This document shows, in pieces, positions 57,871-64,000 of a stretch of 64,000 nt of DNA; the first letter of the stretch is position 1; each line of letters starts with the position of its first letter. The stretch lies in the NCBI RefSeq assembly GCF_050947875.1, contig NC_134569.1, positions 203,354,127 to 203,418,126 on the forward strand, written 5' to 3'. Source of the stretch: Dermacentor variabilis (Eukaryota; Arthropoda; Arachnida; Ixodida; Ixodidae). Made by a program: the position numbers and the translations under genes. The notes below the pieces were generated by a model, which saw only the letters and a program-made list of their open reading frames with translations, was not told the DNA's origin and searched no databases.

Positions 57871-60800
57871 TTAAAGCCGCTCTCGCAAACCACACGTTCT
57901 GAGAAAGCACAAAAGTGCCTTCACTGACTTCTGAGTTCATGATCGGTAGGAGTGGTGCTCTAGTGATGTCTATTCACTCAGAGGACGATCATCCAATTTT
58001 CTGAATACGTTGGACAAGGATTGTCTTTGTGTTTGAAATTGAGGACATTGGCACAATAAGTGGTCGATGCTCTCCTCGCATCCGCAAACATTACACGTAG
58101 GACTATCAGTGATTCTAATTAGTGCTGAGTAGGCATTCGTGAAGGCAACTCCAAGCCACAACCGACACAGAAGAGACGCTTCGCGTCGGTGCAGACCGGC
58201 CGGATGTCTGAGTTGAAGTGGCGGCTTTAGTCTGTGCAGTCTTGTGCGCCTTGCATGTGCTGTATTCCACTCTGCCAAGGAGATCTTGCGAGCTAGATTG
58301 CGAAGTTGTCTCGCGGTGTCGGTCCTTGAGAGAGGAAAGGGGACGCAGCGGTCTTCTTGGTTATACATCCGAGCTGCCTTATCTGCCTAATCATTTCCTA
58401 TGATACCGGAATGACCTGCTATCCACTGAAAAGATAAATCATGGTCTTTTTCTCCTAAATGATGGACAAGTTCCATGATTTCGCACGTCAGCTGACCGTG
58501 AGTTCCATGTCGGAGAAACGACTGCACACATTGCAGGGCCGGCCTTGAATCGCAGAACACTGCCCATTTCCTAGCACTTCCAGCACGTATCACATGAAGC
58601 GCGTCGCGGAAAGCCGCGAGCTCTGCAGCTGTAGACGTAGTGACATGGGAAGCCTTGAACTGCTCGGTTATTCTCATTGTTGGTATAACTACAGCGCCAC
58701 CGGAACTGGTTGATGTAGTTGATCCATCAGCATAGATGTGTTTGCAGCCGCTGTATTTCTCGTACAAAAGAAGTAAAGTTAGTTGCTTTAGTGCCGATGA
58801 CGGCAACTCCCACTTTTTCTGAAGTCCTGGGATTGTAAGATTTACTGAAGTACGGCGCACACACCATGGAGGAATGGAAGGTCTTGCCGCAGGTGGATAA
58901 CCTGACCTGATAAAAGCACGGTGAGCAAAGACAGTCGCACTGAATGTCGTGTGGGGCCTATCTACTGGGAGACTTGGGGGGTGGTGTGTAGGGGACCGGG
59001 CGAAGTGTCTTATGTGCACACGCATTGTTTCAATGCTAATGAGCGTTCTAAGAGTGGAATCTTGAGCGACTGCAATAACTTCAGTCGTTGACGCACTCCG
59101 CGGTAGGCCAAGGCATGTCTTGAGGGCTTGGCCTTGGATGCTTTGGATTATACTCAGGTTAGTTCTGCAGGTGTTGGACACGACCGGTAGGCTGTACCGC
59201 AGGAATCCAATAAAGAGGACCCTGTACAGTTGCAGCATAGATTGTATTTGCACTCCCCAGGTCTTTCCTGCTAGGAACTTAAACATATGACAAATTCCTG
59301 TCAGGCGTTTTCTCACATAATTCACATGAGGGGTCCAGGAAAGATTTCTGTCAGTGACCACCCCCAAAAATCTGTGACTCGTGCTCAACAAGACCAATTG
59401 CCCGTCGACGGATATCACGTATAGAGACATTGAATTCCTGGTAAACACCACCCCTGCACACTTTTCATATGATATATGAAGTCCTTGTTCTCGCAGGTAG
59501 GATGATGTTAAAGTGGCTGCCTTCTGTTGCCGCGCGCGAAGCTGCAGTCGCGTCACAGCCGACGTCCAAATGCAAATGTCGTCGTCATGGAGGGAGAGCC
59601 TGACAGTGCATGGCAGGATGTCGGCGAGCACAATGAGTGTTAGACTGAATAGCGTTGGGCTCAGCACTCCGCCCTGAGGCACCCCACGGTTACTGTAATG
59701 CTGAGAGGTCAGGCCATCCTCGGTAAGTACGAAAAAGGATCTCTTATGTAGATAGTTACTTATCCAGAAATAGACCTTGCCGCCAAGTCCTACTGCCTCT
59801 AACGCGTTGAAAATCGCTTCGTGCGTTACGTTACCGTACGCTCCTTTAACATCCAGAAACGGGGCAGCAGATACTCTTCTGCCGGACTTCTGGTGCTCGA
59901 CGTAAGTCACCAAGTCGATAACGCTGTCAATAGAAGAACGGCCACGCCTGAAACCGGCCACTGCATCTGGATATACCTGGTAATGTTCGAGATACTATTC
60001 TAGCCATGCTAGAACCATCCTCTCCATTAGTTTTCCGATGCAACTGGCAAGCGCAATTGGTCGGTATGATGCAATATCTACAGGCGACTTGTCAGGCTTG
60101 AGCAGTGGAATTAGGCGACTGGTCTTCCATTCCTGGGGAACCGCACCTGTCTGCCAGGAGCTGTTGAACAAGAGCAGGAGCACTTTCCGAGCCTCTTCGC
60201 CAAGATTACATAGGGCATGGTAGGTTATGAACCTACCATGCCCTATGGTAGGTCCTGGTGAAGATGAACGCTTGCACAAGGCCAGTGCAGCTTCTAGTTT
60301 GTCCATGGAGAAAAGACTGTCCATGCGGGGGTCATGTGAAATCGGTCAGTGGTGGAGTGTCGATCTTCCAGCGGAACTAGTTTCGCCAGCGATCCTCCTG
60401 CAGAAAACTTCAGCGACGTCAATCTTGCTGCATTGTTGGTGAAGGGCCAAATACGTAAAAGGGTGGCACTGCTGAGGGGTTCCACGAAGACCACGAACAG
60501 TTCTCCATATGTGAGACAAAGGTTTTCGTGGATCCAAAGACTCGCAGAATGACTTCCATCTTTGCGATGCAAGTTGGTCCATGCGACGCGGAATTTTCTT
60601 TTGAGTTCTTCTGGCGAACCTCAAGCCATGTACAGACTTCGTGCGCCTGTATCTTCGCTCTGCACGGCGACGAATTGCACGAAGGTTCTCCAGCTCAATG
60701 TCGTACTCGATGCGTGTATATATTCTCGGAAGCGAATGTGTGGCAGCCTCTAGGGCACCCTTTATGATGTCCTCTAGGCTAGACGACAAGTCATCACTGC

Positions 60801-61554
60801 AGCTGTCTTCGACAATTGATCTGAGCATTGGCCAGTCGATGCATTCTGTGACACCAGCTAACTTGCAGCCCGTCAGCCCTTCAATCCTAAGATTAGTGGG
60901 TAGGTGGTCACTTCCCCACGTTTCAATATCCGAAAACCCCCTGACCTTTCCAGTGAAGGAGCGTGAAACAAAGGTGAGGTCCAGGCAGCTACGATAGGCA
61001 GTACCACGCAGAAAGGTGAGGCTTCCATCATTTAACAAGCACAGTTCTTGTTCACAGGCAAATGACACTAATATTTTGCCTCTCGAGTTTATCTTAGAAG
61101 TTCCCCAGAGATGTTGGTGGGCATTAAAATCTCCAGTCATCACCAAAGGCTGCGGAGTCGCTGTCGTGATTTGCCCTAACCGCTCGCAGTCCAGCCGACT
61201 TGAGGGCAATATGTAGGCGCCAACTAATCTGAAAGTGAGCTTGCCTTTCTTCACTGTGAGACATACGTACTGGTTTTCTTGGCCAGGTGGCACTGGATGA
61301 TGGACATACGTATGATCACGTCGTATGAATACGATGATTTTGCTGCAGTCTCCGTGGGTGGCGGACATGAAACACTCATACCCGAACAGTCTCATGTTAT
61401 CTGATAGGGACTTGCAGATGACGATGCTTGGGAACTTATTCGTGAACACAAACTGTCGAAAGTCCGACATGCGTGACTTAAGTCCTCTGGCGTTCCACTG
61501 AAATATCGATGCGTTCCGGACTTCGTCACGAAACGACGGCTTTTGGAGAGCCAT
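57871..61554 (-). pseudogene. LINE copy 1 ORF2: endonuclease, RT, RNase H
   Basis: One frame of 1228 codons runs from MALQKPSFRDEV (61554) to ...LRERL and TAA (57871), with no frameshift. Nonsense codons sit at 60346 (TGA), 59995 (TAG, where copy 2 has Trp), 58387 (TAG), 57970 (TGA) and 57937 (TGA). The endonuclease shows FQWNARGLKSR, TGDFNAHQHLWGTSKIN, CLDLTFVSRSF and GSDHLPT. RT shows FLDVKGAYGNV and GVPQGGVLSPTLFS. The catalytic box is LHDDDICIW (residues about 655-659), where copy 2 has YADD. RNase H covers about 941-1060 (YADGST, TAAELAAF, FCDSRPAL, GHSG), followed by CNVCGCEESIDHLLCQCPQF. In life it would nick DNA and reverse-transcribe the LINE RNA. Confidence 0.9.
60209..60247. repeat. 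Perfect 18-bp palindrome inside RT
   Basis: CATAGGGCATGGTAGGTT and its exact inverse flank a 3-base centre (ATG). It lies in ORF2 at the start of RT. The protein there reads SSSPGPTIGHGRFITYHALC, against SSSPGPDGITYAALC in copy 2. Confidence 0.95.
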
Positions 61555-61559
61555 GATTA

Positions 61560-62904
61560 CAACCAAGAGCTGCAAGTACTGGACTCAAAGAGTCCAGCAC
61601 CTGTAGCGCGCTTTGTGCAGACGAAGATTTCAAGTTTCCAAGTATAACGTGAATGGCATTCATGACCAACCGCAGAATGTTGATGACCTGGAGATCATCA
61701 GCCAACGTCGCTTCAACATTGCCGAAGCAGTCGAAGTTGGTGCGTTTTGAGGCAACTTAGCAGGGAGTTGTGCCCTCGGGAGCTCAGGCCATTCTTCCGG
61801 ATGGGCGAGCCTCTCCGCTTTGTTTGTTTTCCTTGTATCTGTCATGGTGGCACTGTGCGTTGACTCAGCAATCCTTCTTACGGAAGATGGCGTGCTCCTA
61901 TCTGCAATTGCGAAGTGTCGTCAACGTTTTCGGTGTCGATGCCCACGTCACCTAGCAGCGGCAGCCACCTCTCGATGCGTTGAATTGTCTCGCACCATTC
62001 GTTTTAGGATCGCGAATTCCTTCCATACACGCAGGCAACCCTTTGATTAGGCCTTGTGAGGACCACTGCAGTTAGGGTACTTTAGAACATCTGTGCTGCA
62101 GGCGCCTTCTGAACGGGACTCAGTGCACCGCGGGCACACGACGATATTCACGCAGACACCCTCTACGTGGCCAATCTTGCAACACTTGAAACACTGGAGG
62201 TGCTTCGGTACGAATTGTCGTACTGGATGGCGGACATGTCCTACTTTGACGTGGGGAGGAAGGCTGTCTCCTTCAAACAAAATCTTCATACAACCTGTGT
62301 TTCCCAGTCTGAAAATCCTCGTAATGAAAGTGCCTTCTGTAGTTGGCTTGATCAGTATTGGCAAGTCGTCATTCGGGATGGCAACGTCGGCGTCATGAAT
62401 GACGCCTGCAGTACCATCGCCACCTGTATGCATCATTGATCACACCTTTACGTTGTCGATCTCAGTTATATTACGTAGGTCTTGTAGGGCGCTGCGATGT
62501 AGGACATCAACTGCCAAGACATTCTTCCGCGAGCTTATTCGCACGTCTTTAATCTCATTTGGTGCGATTCTCTCGAGTAACGAAGAGAAGACTTGCCTGT
62601 TCAGGAGCCGCAAATTGATCGCCGGGTCCACGGGCATAAAGAGCATAGTGTGCCGCCAGCGCAGCGGTGCACTCTTCACGGTAGAAGCACTTAGCGACGA
62701 AGATGCCTGCAGTAGTCTTTTTTTCGCTGATCTACTCATCACGAGCTGGAAGTCATCCTCTCACGAGTCATAGCTGTCCGAACATAACTCAGTGGCCTCG
62801 CTGTCTGTATCGCTTTAAGCACTTCCACGTTTCCTCGACGCTATCCGACCTGACGACTGCGCATCAGGCAAGTCTTCGTAGGTCGCTTCATCCAGTCCCG
62901 CAAT
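61560..62904 (-). pseudogene. LINE copy 1 ORF1: zinc-knuckle protein
   Basis: Three knuckle-like blocks are visible near 62140-62050: CFKCCKIGHVEGVC, CPRCTESRSEGAC and PNCSGPHKA. The last two have lost ligands relative to copy 2. A conserved stretch, DVRISSRKNVLAVDVLHRSA, lies upstream near 62560. The C-terminus ends ...ALQVLDSLSPVLAALG, matching copy 2. Several stops (near 62816, 62760 and 62437) break it. The expected ATG at 62904 appears as ATT, so the start may also be lost. Confidence 0.75.
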
Positions 62905-63009
62905 GAGGGAGCGGCAGCTCCCAGAAATGCAGGGAGACAAAGCGAAAAAGCGGAGACCGAAGCACAAGCGTTCCATCAAAGAATCACTTCGCCTTCCTCC
63001 CCAATGAAA

Positions 63010-64000
63010 ACAAGAAAACCAAAACAGCAAGCGCACTTTCATCGGTACCGCTCGCATATGTCGATTCTAGTTTTCTGGCAAGTCCATCTCTATCTTATCT
63101 ACAGAGAAAAACGGTAGAATTAAAGCCACAGCAGTAGAATATATTCTTGAATGGCGAGAAACAATTATTAACGGCATGTATGCACGAGATGACTATTCGG
63201 CATTATAATAAACCACTATAGGTCATATCTCTACATATTTTGGTTTGTACTGAAAACCACAAGTGACGGGACAATAGTAATGTGTACCAATTAATGCTCT
63301 AAGAACTGGCACGAACGTATGTGTCTGAATGAAGAAATTCAAACTACGTCTCCAAATTCAGTGATGTCAGAAAGCGACGAAGAGATCTTAGATAAAGCAG
63401 CTATATAATATTTGTACAGAGAATGACGCCAACGAAAGAATACTATGCGGCCACTTTCTCAGCCAGTCAGGCTTCATTAGAATGAAGTCTAACATGGCCA
63501 TTCTTTCTTGACGATATTACGCTGTCATTCAAGTCCGACCACATGTGTTTTGCACTGGTACTTGCGACAATTAGTCTACTAATATGTTATTTTTCAGGAT
63601 AGTTGCTGACAAATATTAAGGGCAAAAGGAAAATCGCAGGAGGAATTCTTGGGGCCTCCTGACAAAGCTGACAGTGCCATGCTGAATAGGGTTGCTTTTT
63701 TGCTTTTGGGGTAGTGCCAGTCCTGAAGTAGCTGGCGCAGAGCTCAACTAAAGTTATGAAGAAGTGGGCTGTGAAGGCTTCGTTTTTTAAGGCATAAAAG
63801 CCGCCCCGTGTGCAAAAAGTGCTGGAAGATATCAGCCATGGAAATGGTCCGCATCGGAGTATCATAACGCATATGATGCACATTGACACGTGTACTTGTT
63901 TGTGTTTATCGGGCGAGACGTTTCACCGCCTAACAAATGTTATTGTACAGCGCAAGACGCGCCTGCATGTATCGGAAGTTTCTGGAATATTATCGATGCT
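63010..64000. other. Spacer without a recognisable gene
   Basis: AT-rich. The 100-codon minus ORF at 63587-63889 has no domain that I recognise. No repeat family could be assigned. Confidence 0.45.

Larger units (their letters stand above)
57745..63002 (-). mobile_element. Full-length two-ORF LINE (I-like), copy 1
   Basis: The 5' end near 63002 reads GGGGAGGAAGGCGAAGTG, close to the copy 2 start (GGGAGGACGGCGACGAAGTG). ORF1 with zinc knuckles is followed by ORF2 and a short 3' UTR with a pyrimidine-rich run and the stem-loop (GGTAGCCAACCAG...CTGGT). The CT-rich tail seen in copy 2 and at 5640 is missing, so the extreme 3' end is truncated at repeat alpha copy E. Because both borders are thus altered, no target duplication could be confirmed. 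Confidence 0.85.

Overview
The window looks like a gene-poor stretch of a hard-tick (Ixodidae, probably metastriate) nuclear genome. Three things point there: several tRNA-derived SINEs resembling the tick family Ruka, a spliced exon with a tick lipocalin/histamine-binding pattern, and many decayed eukaryotic transposons. Long AT-rich spacers and exon-like ORFs with splice sites rule out a prokaryotic reading. I find no rRNA, no canonical tRNA gene, no CRISPR array and no operon.

Layout. 0-3.5 kb has no recognisable gene. 4.6-8.9 kb holds repeats and a Penelope-like retroelement (minus strand, reverse transcriptase plus GIY-YIG nuclease, frameshifted). 11.4-16.4 kb holds a LINE 3' scrap, a composite SINE, two abutting inverted-repeat elements, another LINE 3' end and a copy of a repeat family here called alpha. 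20.4-28.5 kb is a nest: a dispersed repeat (here beta) received a 5'-truncated RNase H LINE (20500-21440) and a full-length two-ORF LINE (21497-27974, copy 2). A THAP-containing, P-like inverted-repeat element (21677-22882) sits inside that LINE. 34-39 kb has a decayed hAT transposon and two more LINE remnants. 40-46 kb has Ruka-like SINEs, a long ATT microsatellite and a degenerate minisatellite. 57.7-63.0 kb is a second full-length copy of the two-ORF LINE (copy 1). Its ORF2 keeps one reading frame over 3.7 kb, broken only by nonsense codons.

Host genes are scarce. The best candidate is the lipocalin-like exon at 55933-56096 (minus). A second exon-like ORF at 46186-46355 (minus) has good splice sites but no certain family. 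A few small ORFs (28138, 30502, 52161, 56678) could be repeat-borne or real.

How parts work together: the LINEs encode ORF1 (zinc-knuckle RNA-binding protein) and ORF2 (endonuclease, reverse transcriptase, RNase H) for target-primed reverse transcription. Two full-length copies and three short 3' fragments share a stem-loop in the 3' UTR, a plausible recognition site for the enzyme. SINEs and inverted-repeat elements depend on proteins made elsewhere. I did not find a clearly new functional system; the most unusual items are the nested insertion with a paralogous empty site, a palindromic patch inside a reverse transcriptase gene, and a hammerhead-like remnant beside the Penelope element. All family assignments come from reading the sequence; no database search was run.
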